Part shown: in pieces, positions 1-9,720 of the stretch
Numbering within the stretch: position 1 is the stretch's first letter
Layout: every line of letters begins with the position of its first letter
DNA from: Sphingomonadales bacterium
GTDB lineage: Bacteria; Pseudomonadota; Alphaproteobacteria; Sphingomonadales; Sphingomonadaceae
Assembly (NCBI GenBank): GCA_027490095.1
Contig: JAIXYT010000041.1
Coordinates: 1 to 64,000 of the forward strand
Direction of reading: 5' to 3'
Length of the DNA stretch: 64,000 nt
Position numbers and translations under genes: made by a program
The notes under the pieces: model-generated
What the model saw: the letters and a program-made list of their open reading frames with translations, nothing else
Told to the model about the DNA's origin: nothing
The model's database searches: none

Positions 1-1
1 C

Positions 2-2113
2 ATCCGCTACGGCGTCACCGCCCTCGACGTGCCCGCAAACCAGGGTGGCGACCAGCTCGACCTCACCGCCACCCTCGCGTTCGACACCGCCAACGGCACA
101 ACAACCCCCATCACCGCCTCCGCCGGCGCCGATCTCGTGGCCCCCGGCCTCACCCTCACCAAGACCGCCGTGAAGACGGTGTCCGACACCGGCAGCTTCG
201 CGGGCCTGCGCCCACCGGCCGCCCCCCTCTCGGGCACCGCCGGCGACATCTTCACCTACACCCTCACCGTCGCGCATGCGCCCGGCTCGACAGGCCCCGC
301 CTATGATCTCGCCCTCGCAGACCTCGTGCCGCAGGGCCTGTCGCTCGTGCCGGGCTCGCTCGTCTCCAGCCTCCCGGGCGTCACGCTCGCCGCAACGCAG
401 ACCGGCCTCACCGCAAGCCTCCCCCAGCTTTTGCCGGGCGAAGGCTTCACCATCAGCTACCAGGCCCGCATCACCGACCAGACCGGCTACGACACCAGCC
501 TGCCCAACCGGGCCCAGCTGGGCTGGGACGCACTCGCGGGCCCCGGCGGACGCGACGGCACCGCATCGGCCGCCGCAGCCGTCTTCCTGCAGGGCGGCGG
601 CGACATCGTGAAGACGGTGATCGCCACCAGCAACCCCAACAGCGGCTCGGGTGCCTTCGAACCGAACGTCACAGACCTCACCATCGGCGAAGAGGTGACC
701 ACCCGGCTCACCGCCGTCCTTGCCGAGGGCACCACCCGCGTCGTCATCACCGACCGCCTCCCCGCAGGCCCCACCGGCGTCCTCGATCTCGTCACCCTCG
801 GCCGCCCGGTCCTGGGCGCGAATGTCGTTGCCCAGAACCCGAACCCGACGCCGACCCTGCTCGACACCGACGGCGACGGCCGCCCCGACAGCTTCCGCTT
901 CGATTTCGGCCAGGTGACGGTGCTGGGCGACAATGTGATCGACATCCGCGACACCATCAGCATCGACGTCACGGCCCGCGTGCCGGATGATCCCCGCAAC
1001 GCCAGCGGCAACCGGCTGGTGGCCCCTGTCCTGCTCGATTTCGGAACCGGCACCGCCACGGCGTCCGTCCCGCTCGACATCGTCGAGCCGCAGCTTCTGG
1101 TCGACAAGACCGCGCTCACCCCCGACCGCTTCCTGGGCCAGACCGCCAGCTACGAGATCCGGGTCTTCCACGGCCCCAACTCGGTGGTCGCAGCCGACGT
1201 CACGGTCATCGACACGCTGGCACCCGGGCTCACCCTCGTGCCCGGCTCCCTCGTCGTCGTCTCGGCACCCCCGGGCATCCCCGTCACCATCAGCGGCACC
1301 ACCGTCTCCGTGCCCCTGCTGCCGCTGGGCACCGAACTGGTGATCCGCTTCGACGCCACCATCGATTTCAGCGTCGACCCGACCGTCCCCCTCTCGAACA
1401 CCGTCACCGTCAGCTACGACCAGGTTCCCGGCCCCGGCGGCCGGCCGGCCGTCACCGACGACACGGCAACCATCACCCTGCTTCCCGGCAACACGATCCG
1501 CCAGGAAGACCGCGCCGGCCAATGGCTCGACGAGCGCTTCGTCGAACGCCTTCCGCGGATCGACGGCATCTACGCCGGCACCGCCCAGCCGGGCACGCGG
1601 CTCATGCTGACGCTCGTCGATGCCGGCGGCGCGCCCGCCGGCACGGCCGCAGTCACGGCCGACACCGGTGGAAACTGGATTGCCCTCATGCCGTCCGCCC
1701 GCATGACCGAGCGCAGCGAATGGACCGACCGCACCGCCGACAGCCGGCTGTTCACAAACCTCGCCACCGACTTCGGCGAGGCCGACTGGGACAGCGATCG
1801 CAACGTGCGCATCGGTGCCTTCGTGGCCGATTCCGCCCACCGGCTGGAAATCGACCAGCTCTCCGCCGGGAACATCCAGCCGGACCAGCTGCTCGCCGAC
1901 GCGCAGCCCAACAATCTCAGAACCTATTTCGCCCCCGCCTGGCGCGACGAGCTGTTCGTGGACCGGCCGCTCTCGGTCGGTCAGGTCTTCGAGGCCCTCG
2001 CCCAGGCCTCCGTCCGGCGCGACCTTGCCAGCGCTGCCGAGCCGCTCGGCTTTGCCATCAACCGCTTCAACGCCGATCTGCTGGCCGCGGCAAGCACCGT
2101 CGAAGGCCGCTAG
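2..2113 (+). CDS. DUF11-repeat surface protein, 5' end outside the window
   Basis: This is the C-terminal 703 residues of a larger secreted protein; the frame is open to the left edge, so the GTG at 29 is only an internal codon. Two stretches share the phrase GLxLVPGSL about 300 residues apart (near bases 330-360 and 1225-1250), each inside an Ig-like unit with TYTLTV- or YEIRV-type strands, typical of the DUF11 conserved repeat domain. A weaker unit lies between them near bases 670-800. The last 200 residues are different, Asp/Arg richer and without repeats. There is no LPXTG motif, as expected for a Gram-negative. Such proteins are usually large surface or adhesin-like molecules. It converges on the M50/HlyD gene set with 28 bp between stop codons, so it may be that module's client; this is inference. 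Confidence 0.8.
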   Translation: MRYGVTALDVPANQGGDQLDLTATLAFDTANGTTTPITASAGADLVAPGLTLTKTAVKTVSDTGSFAGLRPPAAPLSGTAGDIFTYTLTVAHAPGSTGPAYDLALADLVPQGLSLVPGSLVSSLPGVTLAATQTGLTASLPQLLPGEGFTISYQARITDQTGYDTSLPNRAQLGWDALAGPGGRDGTASAAAAVFLQGGGDIVKTVIATSNPNSGSGAFEPNVTDLTIGEEVTTRLTAVLAEGTTRVVITDRLPAGPTGVLDLVTLGRPVLGANVVAQNPNPTPTLLDTDGDGRPDSFRFDFGQVTVLGDNVIDIRDTISIDVTARVPDDPRNASGNRLVAPVLLDFGTGTATASVPLDIVEPQLLVDKTALTPDRFLGQTASYEIRVFHGPNSVVAADVTVIDTLAPGLTLVPGSLVVVSAPPGIPVTISGTTVSVPLLPLGTELVIRFDATIDFSVDPTVPLSNTVTVSYDQVPGPGGRPAVTDDTATITLLPGNTIRQEDRAGQWLDERFVERLPRIDGIYAGTAQPGTRLMLTLVDAGGAPAGTAAVTADTGGNWIALMPSARMTERSEWTDRTADSRLFTNLATDFGEADWDSDRNVRIGAFVADSAHRLEIDQLSAGNIQPDQLLADAQPNNLRTYFAPAWRDELFVDRPLSVGQVFEALAQASVRRDLASAAEPLGFAINRFNADLLAAASTVEGR

Positions 2114-2141
2114 ACCAGCCCTTGCCGGCTCCGCCGGCCAC

Positions 2142-3800
2142 TCAGATCCACAGCCGCAGCCGCACCCAGCGCACCACGGGCCGCACCGCCTGCCACCCCA
2201 GCGGCGCCCAGCCGCCGGAAACCCAGCCGGTTCCCGACATTCCGGCCCTCAGATCCGCGCTGTCATCCCGATCGATCGTCACCAGGGTCCGGAACACGTT
2301 GCGCCCGTCCACAACCTCGGCCAGCGGATAGACCCGGCTGACCGTGCCCCCCAGCCGCCCGAGCGGGCGGGACGCCAGCCGCATCGACACCCGGGAACCA
2401 GCCTGCACCCGGCCGACGTCGCTGTCCCCAACCAGAAGCTGCGCCCGATAGCCGCCCGGCGCTGCAATGCTGAACAGGCTTTCCCCACGCCCGACGGTCG
2501 CCCCGACCCTCTGGCGAAGGTCCTCGCCGTTCACCGTCCCGGCGATCGGCGCCTTCACCTCCGTTTCGGCAATGCGGTTTTCCAGCAGTGCCACCTGCCC
2601 GGACAGCTGGGCCAGTTTCAGCTGGGCCAGGCGCTCTGCCTCGACATCACCGTCCGCCCGCGCCGACGCAGCCTGGCTGCTGGCCGCCTGCAAGGCCGCC
2701 GCGGCCTCGTCGCGCTCGCGCGCCAGCCCGGCGGCATCGAACCGCACCAGCACAGCGCCGGCGGCAACCCGGTCCCCGGGGTTCACGAACACGGCGTCGA
2801 TCCGCGCCGACACGGGCGCCGTCACGACGCGGCGCTGCAACGGTTCGATCCGCAGCGGGGCCTGCACCCGGTCGGGCAAGGGCAGCACAAGCCCAAGGAA
2901 GGCCGCCCCGGCCAGCAGACGCCGCGCGATCTTCGGCCTGCGCGCCGACTCGATCGCAGCAGGCCAAGGCCCGCTCGAAACCAGCCGATCGAAGCGGTCG
3001 GACAGGCCCGGTCGCGCAAACCGCGCGACCACCATCGGCGCCGCGCGTCGGGCAAGGGCAGCCACCACCGCGGCCTCGCCCGGCGGCCAGCACAGCATCA
3101 CGATGCCGGTGCCATCCGCGCCAAGGCTCCGCGCGATGTGCACGGCGGCACCCTCGGCCACGCGATCGATCGCCAGGAACCCGCCGGCCCCGGCTGTCGC
3201 CACCGCGCCGTCCGCAACCTCGCCGGCCGCCAGCTCCAGCGCACGGCGCGCTTCCGCCGACAATGTCTCCGACGCACTGTCCGCCACGCGGACAACGCGC
3301 AGCCGGCGAAGCAGCGCAATCGCAACCCGCGGTGCCCCCGCAAGCCCGGCTGCGCGGACGGCCATGGCGTGCACATCCCGGTCCGTGAGGTCGGTCGCGG
3401 CCGAGTCCAGCACCAGCGCCTCGATCGCGGCGCTCCCGCCGGCGGTCTGCGCGCCCACGATCGCCCGGACCAGCTCGAGCCGTTCGCGCGCAAGCGCCTG
3501 GGCCAGCGGGCCTTCCTGCGACAGGCGATGAACCGCCACGACCGAACGGCCCTCGCCGTCCTGCCCCAGCAAGGCCGCCGCCCCGCGGCCCTCCACCACC
3601 ACCCCATCGCGAGCCGCTGCCCGCGCAAGCCCATCGGCCTGCGGGTCCAGCGCCGGGGGATCAATCGTCCCATCAGGGGCAACCGACACCAGCGCATGCG
3701 CCTCGCTGTTCAGCAGCTGCGACTGGAACAGCGCAACCTCCCGGAACCGGCCCGGCCCATCGGCCGCCAGCGCATCCAGCGCCTGACGAAGGCGGCTCAT
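2142..3800 (-). CDS. HlyD-like membrane adaptor with long cytoplasmic N-terminal region
   Basis: A 552-residue protein. Residues 1 to about 270 are soluble and look like a degenerate GAF-type sensory region, without catalytic motifs that I recognise. A single hydrophobic segment follows around 275-295. Then come a biotinyl-lipoyl-like half motif (VTAPVSARIDAVFVNPGDRV), an Ala/Glu-rich coiled-coil hairpin near 335-385, the second lipoyl half (KAPIAGTV) and a beta-barrel C-terminus, the order seen in HlyD/membrane-fusion proteins. It begins 10 bp after the preceding HlyD-like gene, so the two are probably co-translated. The family normally links an inner-membrane pump to the periplasm; no ABC or RND pump is present here, so its partner may be the M50 protein. 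The GAF assignment is tentative. Confidence 0.75.
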   Translation of the reverse strand: MSRLRQALDALAADGPGRFREVALFQSQLLNSEAHALVSVAPDGTIDPPALDPQADGLARAAARDGVVVEGRGAAALLGQDGEGRSVVAVHRLSQEGPLAQALARERLELVRAIVGAQTAGGSAAIEALVLDSAATDLTDRDVHAMAVRAAGLAGAPRVAIALLRRLRVVRVADSASETLSAEARRALELAAGEVADGAVATAGAGGFLAIDRVAEGAAVHIARSLGADGTGIVMLCWPPGEAAVVAALARRAAPMVVARFARPGLSDRFDRLVSSGPWPAAIESARRPKIARRLLAGAAFLGLVLPLPDRVQAPLRIEPLQRRVVTAPVSARIDAVFVNPGDRVAAGAVLVRFDAAGLARERDEAAAALQAASSQAASARADGDVEAERLAQLKLAQLSGQVALLENRIAETEVKAPIAGTVNGEDLRQRVGATVGRGESLFSIAAPGGYRAQLLVGDSDVGRVQAGSRVSMRLASRPLGRLGGTVSRVYPLAEVVDGRNVFRTLVTIDRDDSADLRAGMSGTGWVSGGWAPLGWQAVRPVVRWVRLRLWI

Positions 3801-3810
3801 GCGGCCTGCG

Positions 3811-4695
3811 TCACCGGGCCAGCGGCTTCAGCACCACCGAGCCCTGCAGACCCGAGGGCAGCGCCTCGCCCGTGTTCGCCAGCAGGAACACCGCCCGCAC
3901 CTGCCCGCCCTCGATCACCGGATCGATATAGCTCAGCCTGGCCTGCAGGACGCGGCTGAACGGCGCGCCGAACTGCACGCCATAGGTCGCCCCCAGCTTC
4001 AGGTCGGCATAGCGGGCAACCGGCACGAAGGTCTCGCCGCGAAGCGTGCCCAGGTTGGCAACCGTCGCAAGCACATCCCCCTTGCGCACCGACATGCCGG
4101 GCCGCGCCCCCATCCGCGTGACCCGCCCGTCGAACGGCGCGCGGATCACGTAATTCTCCAGCATCACGCGCTCCAGCGAAAGCCGCTGGCCCTCGACCGC
4201 GCGCCGGTCCTGCGCGGCCTTGGTCTCCAGCCCCGCCTGCGAAACCGCGGCCTGCGCCTGCCGCATTTCCCAATCCGTTGCAGCCCCCTTGGCGGCAGCG
4301 GCCTGGGTGCCGCCCAGCCGCGCCTGCGCTTCCTTCAGGCGAACCGCAGCCGCCTGCGCATCGGCCGACGAGCCCGCCGCCCGCGCCGCCAGCGCCACCC
4401 GCGCCCGCTGCTCCCGATCGTCCAGCTGCACCAGCAGTGCGCCCTTGCGCACCGCCGCACCTTCCCCGGCACCCACCGACACCACGCGTCCATCCGTCGC
4501 TGCCCGGATCGCGACCATCTGGTCCGCAATGAAGATGGCGGCAGCCTTCGGCGTCGAAGCGGCTGCCGGCCTTGGCGCCTGTGCCGACACCTGGGGTGGC
4601 CGCGCAGCCGGCTTCCCGGTGGAGACCTGGGCCGATGCGGCGGCCGCAAGCAAAAGGAGACCCGTCGGGAACAGCGGCAGGATGCGCGAAAACAT
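3811..4695 (-). CDS. Periplasmic HlyD/RND-type adaptor protein
   Basis: A 294-residue exported protein. The chosen ATG gives a clear signal peptide (MFSRILPLFPTGLLLLAAAASA), while the longer open frame upstream lacks one. Residues 65-100 form the first lipoyl half (DGRVVSVGAGEGAAVRKG), followed by an Ala-rich coiled-coil hairpin. The second lipoyl half (APFDGRVTRMGARPGMSVRKGD) lies near 190-215, and a beta-barrel region ends the protein. It is short compared with efflux adaptors of about 350-400 residues. It sits between the M50 peptidase gene (94 bp upstream) and the GAF-like/HlyD gene (10 bp downstream), so the three probably form one operon acting on a common envelope substrate. Confidence 0.8.
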   Translation of the reverse strand: MFSRILPLFPTGLLLLAAAASAQVSTGKPAARPPQVSAQAPRPAAASTPKAAAIFIADQMVAIRAATDGRVVSVGAGEGAAVRKGALLVQLDDREQRARVALAARAAGSSADAQAAAVRLKEAQARLGGTQAAAAKGAATDWEMRQAQAAVSQAGLETKAAQDRRAVEGQRLSLERVMLENYVIRAPFDGRVTRMGARPGMSVRKGDVLATVANLGTLRGETFVPVARYADLKLGATYGVQFGAPFSRVLQARLSYIDPVIEGGQVRAVFLLANTGEALPSGLQGSVVLKPLAR

Positions 4696-4789
4696 GCCGC
4701 CTTCTAGGCAATTGCCCAAGCCGCACAATGCCCGTCGAACCAATTCGGGCCACCGCATCCGCTCAGTCACCGCCGCCGGCCTGCACAGC

Positions 4790-6898
4790 TCAGGCGCCCG
4801 CACCCGGATCCAGCAGCCGAAGTGCGGCCTCGACCGCCTGCCAGGCAAGCGGGCGCGCCGCGGTTCCGAACCGCAGCTCCACCCGCTGCCCATGGCGCAG
4901 CGCAACCGGCCCGGGCGCAACCGCCAGCCACACCTCGACCACCGGCGCCGTCGCCCGGCGCCCCAGGGGATCGGCGGGGTCGACCGTGATCGGGCCCCCG
5001 GCCGGACGGCCGAGCGCTTCGGACGGCAGCGTTTCGACCGCCGTGTCCGAAATCCGCTCCACGCGCGCCTGCACCCTGAGGTCAGGCCGCCCCGCAATGC
5101 GGGCCACGGCAAAGCCGTCCGCGCCGCGCAGCCGGTCGGCCTCGGCTTCGGGCACGACGGCGCGGATGCGCCAGGCATCCCCCGGAATGGCCACCGCCAG
5201 CGGCGCCCGCGGATCCGGCGCCACCCAGCTGCCCTCATACTCGGCGGCCCGCAGGGGATCCCACCCCGGGATCGCGGGGATGGTCAGCCGGTCCTCCTCG
5301 CCTGCAAGCGCTTCGGCTGCCAGCTGCTGGGCAGCCACTGCCTCGGCGGCCGCCTGCGCCCCGTCCCCGCCCCGATCCAGCGCCTCCCGCCACCGTGCCA
5401 TCGCCTCCGCGCCACGGATCGCCGCCTGCCGCTGTGCGTCCGCCAGTTCGGGCGATTCCAGCTGCAGACGCGACGAATCCCCCGGGTTTTCCTGGGGGGC
5501 CACCGCAACCACCCGCACATCCCGCGGCGGGTACAGAAAGCGCGCGCCCTCGCCCTCGACGACGCCCACGGCCTGCAGTCCGGCAGGCACCGGCACCAGC
5601 ACAATGAAGGCACCCACCAGCCCGGCCGCCAGCAGCAGACGCCGGCGAACGGTCGCAGGCTCTGCCGCCATCGCGACCAGCCGGCGCGCCGTCGCAATGG
5701 CCGGCCGCACAAGCAGCAGCGACACGGCAACCCCCAGCATCAGCAGCCCCACCCAGGGGGACAGCGCATGTGCCAGCCATACCAGCCCCGCAAACACCAC
5801 CAGCCGATAGGCCAGAACCCCCACCCAATAGGCCAGAAGCAGCGGTTCAACCGGCTGCAGCTCGGCCGCGGCACGCACCCGGAACAGCCGCGCGGCAACC
5901 GCTGTCGCCGCCGCCGAGGCCCGCTGCATCAGGTTCGGGCTCTCGGCGAGATCGGCAAGCACATAATAGCCATCCATCCGGCCGAACGGATTGAGGTTGA
6001 ACAGCAGCGTCGTAACTGCAGCGATGGTCGCCACCTGCAGCGCCGCACCTTTCAGCAGCGGATCGTCGACAGCCGCCCACAGCAGCACGGCCGCAATCGC
6101 AATCCAGCTTTCCACATACATGCCGGCCAAGCCCACGACCGCACGCCGCCATTTCGACTGCACGCGCCAGGCCGACGAGACGTTGGTGAAGGGAAAGGGC
6201 ATCACCAGCATCACCGCAATGCCGGCCCGGATCGAGTTGACCCGCAACCCCTCCGCCGCCGCCATCCGCCACAGCGCCAGGGCGTGGCCAAGCTCGTGGA
6301 GCAGCTTCAGCCCCAGGAAGATGAGGTACAGCGCAAACAGCTGCCCGGCATCGAATTGCGCGATCCAGTTCCGCACATCGCCGGCCCCGTCGTCGGCCAT
6401 GAACAGCAGCACGGCCATCAGGGCCAGCCCGAGCCAGGCGAGTGCAGCAAGCGGCTGGAATATCCAGCCCATTGCCCGGTCGATCCGCGGCAGCCAGGGC
6501 CCAAGCTCGACCAGTTCGCGCTTCAGGAACAGTGCGCGGCCTTCGACCGGACCCACCGGCGCTGCAGCGGCTTGCTGGCCCGGTCCGCCCGTCAACAGCC
6601 CGGCAAGCTGCAGCCGCGGCACCAGCCCGGCCATCTCCTGGCGCGACAGGCCGATCTCGGCGCCGACAGCCGCCAGCGGCCTTTGCCCGTCAAGCGCAGC
6701 CAGAAGGCGGTAGGCAGCCGGAGAGACCGAAAGGTGCCGCCCGGCGGCGACATCCGAAACGACATAGCGCGCACGCCCCCGGAACACCGTCCGCACGACA
6801 GACAGCCCGGACCGTCTGGAAACGACCGCGTCGTCGATCGTCGGCGCAATTCCGCCCGTCACCTGCCCGCCCGTCACCTGCCCACCTGTCCCCCCCAC
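4790..6898 (-). CDS. M50-family membrane metallopeptidase with HlyD-like C-terminus
   Basis: A 702-residue polytopic membrane protein. Residues 45-100 resemble a PqqD-like winged helix (SVSPAAYRLLAAL). The zinc site HELGH is near residue 200, inside a hydrophobic helix, and the second site-2-protease motif NPFGRMDGYY is near 302-311, so both catalytic motifs are intact. About ten hydrophobic segments span 130-430. The C-terminal 260 residues are soluble and Ala/Glu rich with a truncated lipoyl/coiled-coil adaptor look. This combination matches the so-called peptide zinc metalloprotease group encoded beside HlyD genes. The start is uncertain: the GTG used lies in a repeated GGGCAGGTGAC sequence, and in-frame GTG codons 7 and 12 residues later are alternatives. 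Substrate unknown; the facing DUF11 protein is a candidate. Confidence 0.8.
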   Translation of the reverse strand: MGGTGGQVTGGQVTGGIAPTIDDAVVSRRSGLSVVRTVFRGRARYVVSDVAAGRHLSVSPAAYRLLAALDGQRPLAAVGAEIGLSRQEMAGLVPRLQLAGLLTGGPGQQAAAAPVGPVEGRALFLKRELVELGPWLPRIDRAMGWIFQPLAALAWLGLALMAVLLFMADDGAGDVRNWIAQFDAGQLFALYLIFLGLKLLHELGHALALWRMAAAEGLRVNSIRAGIAVMLVMPFPFTNVSSAWRVQSKWRRAVVGLAGMYVESWIAIAAVLLWAAVDDPLLKGAALQVATIAAVTTLLFNLNPFGRMDGYYVLADLAESPNLMQRASAAATAVAARLFRVRAAAELQPVEPLLLAYWVGVLAYRLVVFAGLVWLAHALSPWVGLLMLGVAVSLLLVRPAIATARRLVAMAAEPATVRRRLLLAAGLVGAFIVLVPVPAGLQAVGVVEGEGARFLYPPRDVRVVAVAPQENPGDSSRLQLESPELADAQRQAAIRGAEAMARWREALDRGGDGAQAAAEAVAAQQLAAEALAGEEDRLTIPAIPGWDPLRAAEYEGSWVAPDPRAPLAVAIPGDAWRIRAVVPEAEADRLRGADGFAVARIAGRPDLRVQARVERISDTAVETLPSEALGRPAGGPITVDPADPLGRRATAPVVEVWLAVAPGPVALRHGQRVELRFGTAARPLAWQAVEAALRLLDPGAGA

Positions 6899-7373
6899 GG
6901 ATGCACGCCTGCAACGCTAGTCCGCGCCGGCCCGCATGGGAATGCCCCCGCTGATGTCGCGGACATCGGCGGCGCGCGCGGATCGCAGACCATCCGGGTC
7001 ATCCATCACAGCGGGCGCCGCATCGGGGTGCCTTCATCAACCGTCCGGTTCATCCCGAAACCAGGCCCCGTGGGCCGAACCGCCTTCCAGCCCTTCGATG
7101 ACAGCTCACGCCATGACCGAATCATGATGCGCCAACAGCTGTCCCTCGAAAGGCCGGCGCTGGACGTTGATCCCCCCCGGTCGCCCTTCACGTCAAAGGC
7201 AGCACACACCACCTCGGCCGTCGACCGCCCTGCTTCCGCCCATGGACCGGAGATGATTGGCGCGCCAAGCAGGATGAAGATGGGCACTCGGATCGCTGGA
7301 CGCTTGCCTTTGTGCTGCGCTGACATGATGCGGTCTGAAATCGGCAACCGGCAAGAGCGTGGGAACTGCTTTC
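6899..7373. other. 475-bp intergenic gap with no convincing gene
   Basis: This stretch separates the M50 gene from the TonB receptor gene; both are on the minus strand. The best open frame is on the minus strand at 7326-7006 (106 codons, starting MSAQHKGKRP, with one hydrophobic stretch near residues 15-28). It has no ribosome site, an odd composition rich in Ser, Arg and Trp, and nothing I recognise, so I do not call it as a gene. The region is less GC-rich than its surroundings, as expected for the upstream region of the M50 operon. I see no strong hairpin terminator for the receptor gene. Confidence 0.4.
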
Positions 7374-9605
7374 TCAGAACCGCTTGGCGAAGCTTACACC
7401 CCAGGTGCGGGGCGCGTTGTAGAATCGGTACACATAGCCCAGCGACTGGCTGTTGTTGCCCTGCACCACGTAGCGCGTGTCGCTGAGGTTGCGCCCCCAC
7501 AGCGCGACCTCCCACCCGCCAGGGCTGCTGGCCAGGGTCGCCCGCGCGTCGAACATCCAGAAGGACCCTTGCGCGATCAGCGGATCATTGAGCGCATCCT
7601 TGAAGGCATTGCCCGACTGGCGGACAGCCCCCAGCAGGGTCAGCCCCAGGTCATCACCCAGCCCGATCGTGTAGGCCGCGCTGCCGTTGAAGGTGACCTT
7701 CGGCGCGTTGGGCAGGCGGTTGCCGCCGGGCACCACGCCCCCCGACGAGGCGAAGCTCGACAGCCGCGTGTGCAACAGGCCCAGCCCAGCCTGCAGCGTC
7801 AGCGCCTCCAGCCCCACCGGGCGGAACTGGATGTCGGCGTCCAGACCATAGATTTCGGCGCTGTCCACATTGCCCAGCCGCTGGATCGGCAGCCCGCCCG
7901 ATGTGTCCCGGATAAAGGTCTGCACATCCTTGTAATCATAGTAGAAAACGGCTGCATCATAGGTCAGCCCGATGTCCGACGCGCGGCCCTTGGCACCCGC
8001 CTCCAGCGCGATCAGCCGTTCCGGCAGATAGGGCTGCAGCTGCGCGCTGTTCACCGTCACGCCCGAGAAGAAGCCCCCGCTCTTCACACCCTGGCTCGCC
8101 GAGACGTACAGCAGCGTGCTGTCGGCCACCTCCCAGTTCAGCCCCACCTTCCACGACCAGTTGCGGTCCGTGATGCGGTCATCGACCGACGAGATCTGCA
8201 CAGGTCCGGTGCCGAAGGGCGCAAGCGACAGGAAGCTCGCCGGCGGCTGCGAGACGAAGTCGACCGTGCCGCCGACCGCCTCCTTCTCCTCCCAAGTGTA
8301 GCGCACGCCCGTCACCAGCGTCAGCCGCTCGGCGATCGGCCACTCGGCATTGCCGAACAGCGCGGCCGAGCGCGTGTCCTGCTCCAGCTGGCTGAGCGTG
8401 GTGGTGTTGAACAGGTCCTGCAGGAATCCGGGGTTGGCCGTTTCCACATGGTCGTCGGAATAGAAGCCGCCGACGATCCAGTTGATGCCGGCCATCTCGC
8501 CCGAGAGCCGAAGTTCCTGGCTCCACTGGCGGACATGGTCCTCCTGGCCGAAATCGGTGATCCGCCGCGGGGAGGCATCGGTGTCGATCAGGAACTCGCG
8601 GTCGAAATCCTGCCAGCCCGTCACCGAGGTCAGGGTCACGCCGCCGAAATCATAGGCCACGCGCAGCGAGGCCGAGACCTGGTCGATCGTGTACCGGTTG
8701 TCGACCGACCAGTCGCCCGTGAACGGGTCGCCGTCGGTGTCGTTGTAGCCGAACAAGTCCGTGCAGCTGCGATCGCCGGGGCAGGTGGCGCCGGGATCGG
8801 CCGGCGATGGAATGGCCCCCCAGAACTCCGGCTGCCCCAGCCCCGAACGGCTGCGCTGCCCCTCGATCTTGGCGTCGATGGTCAGCGCGTCGGTGGGCTG
8901 GAGGCGAAGCTGGGCGCGGCCGAGGAAAAGGTCCCGGTGGCCGTAGTTCCGGTCCACAGCCCGGTTGTGGTAGAATCCCTTGCCCTGCTGGATCGTCTTG
9001 CCGGCCAGCCGCAGCGCGGCCGTTTCCCCGATCGGCACATTCACCATCGCCTCGACATCGAAGCTCTGCCAATTGCCCACCCCGCCTGCAAAGCGGCCAC
9101 CCCATTCGCCGAGCTTCGGCTTGGCCGTCACGATATTGATCGCACCCGCCGTCGAGTTGCGGCCATAGAGCGTGCCTTGCGGCCCCTTCAGCACCTCGAT
9201 CCGCTCCAGGTCGAAGAAGTCGAAGCTCATCTGCGCCAGCGAGGCGACATAAACCTCGTCGATGTAGATCCCGGCCGACGGGTTGTTCGCCGACGAGAAA
9301 TCGTCGAGCCCCACCCCGCGGATCGTGACCACCGGCATCGCGCCCGGCACCTGCTCCTTCACGTCCAGGTTCGGGATCAGCGCGGCAAGGTCGCGCACCT
9401 CGGTCACCCGCCGCGTCTCCAGCTGCGCTTGGCCCACCACGCGGACAGTGCCACCGATCTCAAGGACATCCTGCGTCCGCTTCTGCGCCGTCACCAGGAT
9501 CACGTCGGGGTCCGCACCATCGGCCTGCTGCGCCAGCGCCGGGGCGGCGCCCAGCGCAAGCAGCGACACACCAAGACGAAGCACGGCGTTTGCAACTGCT
9601 GTCAT
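7374..9605 (-). CDS. TonB-dependent outer-membrane receptor
   Basis: A 743-residue outer-membrane active transporter. It has a signal peptide ending ALAQ near residue 26, a TonB-box-like segment (DVILVTAQKR) just after it, and a plug domain to about 170 with VTIRGVG, AGIYIDEVYV and LKGPQGTLYGRN, all typical of the family. The long beta-barrel ends in Phe (SFAKRF), the expected BAM recognition signal. The ATG is preceded by a strong ribosome site (GGGGAGGTG). The plug resembles the broad sphingomonad group of receptors whose substrates are mostly unknown, so I do not assign a siderophore. It diverges from a double-TetR regulator that is coupled to a serine hydrolase, so import of an esterified substrate is a reasonable guess. 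Confidence 0.93.
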   Translation of the reverse strand: MTAVANAVLRLGVSLLALGAAPALAQQADGADPDVILVTAQKRTQDVLEIGGTVRVVGQAQLETRRVTEVRDLAALIPNLDVKEQVPGAMPVVTIRGVGLDDFSSANNPSAGIYIDEVYVASLAQMSFDFFDLERIEVLKGPQGTLYGRNSTAGAINIVTAKPKLGEWGGRFAGGVGNWQSFDVEAMVNVPIGETAALRLAGKTIQQGKGFYHNRAVDRNYGHRDLFLGRAQLRLQPTDALTIDAKIEGQRSRSGLGQPEFWGAIPSPADPGATCPGDRSCTDLFGYNDTDGDPFTGDWSVDNRYTIDQVSASLRVAYDFGGVTLTSVTGWQDFDREFLIDTDASPRRITDFGQEDHVRQWSQELRLSGEMAGINWIVGGFYSDDHVETANPGFLQDLFNTTTLSQLEQDTRSAALFGNAEWPIAERLTLVTGVRYTWEEKEAVGGTVDFVSQPPASFLSLAPFGTGPVQISSVDDRITDRNWSWKVGLNWEVADSTLLYVSASQGVKSGGFFSGVTVNSAQLQPYLPERLIALEAGAKGRASDIGLTYDAAVFYYDYKDVQTFIRDTSGGLPIQRLGNVDSAEIYGLDADIQFRPVGLEALTLQAGLGLLHTRLSSFASSGGVVPGGNRLPNAPKVTFNGSAAYTIGLGDDLGLTLLGAVRQSGNAFKDALNDPLIAQGSFWMFDARATLASSPGGWEVALWGRNLSDTRYVVQGNNSQSLGYVYRFYNAPRTWGVSFAKRF

Positions 9606-9649
9606 GATTCACCTCCCCATGGTGCGGATCCGGATGGTCGGCACATTCT

Positions 9650-9685
9650 TTGACACTATCCTATGTGAAGGTGGAGTGTTGTCAA
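9650..9685 (-). promoter_or_regulatory. Receptor promoter and likely TetR operator
   Basis: On the minus strand a TTGACA (9685-9680) is followed after 16 bp by TAGGAT (9663-9658), a good sigma70-type pair for the TonB receptor gene. A second TTGACA lies on the plus strand at 9650-9655, so the two form the ends of an imperfect inverted repeat 36 bp long. A regulator bound between them would cover the minus-strand promoter. The promoter assignment is by pattern only; operator identity is inferred from the divergent TetR gene. Confidence 0.45.
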
Positions 9686-9720
9686 GACAGCCGGATTGCC
9701 CCAATGTGGCCGCAGGAGAG

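Noticed and set aside
7006-7326. Small minus-strand open frame of 106 codons upstream of the M50 gene
   Set aside because: No ribosome site, no recognisable domain and unusual composition; treated as part of an intergenic gap.
4220-7486. A 1088-codon plus-strand open frame opposite the HlyD and M50 genes
   Set aside because: Composition is the typical antisense pattern of GC-rich genes, and the minus-strand frames have clear motifs.
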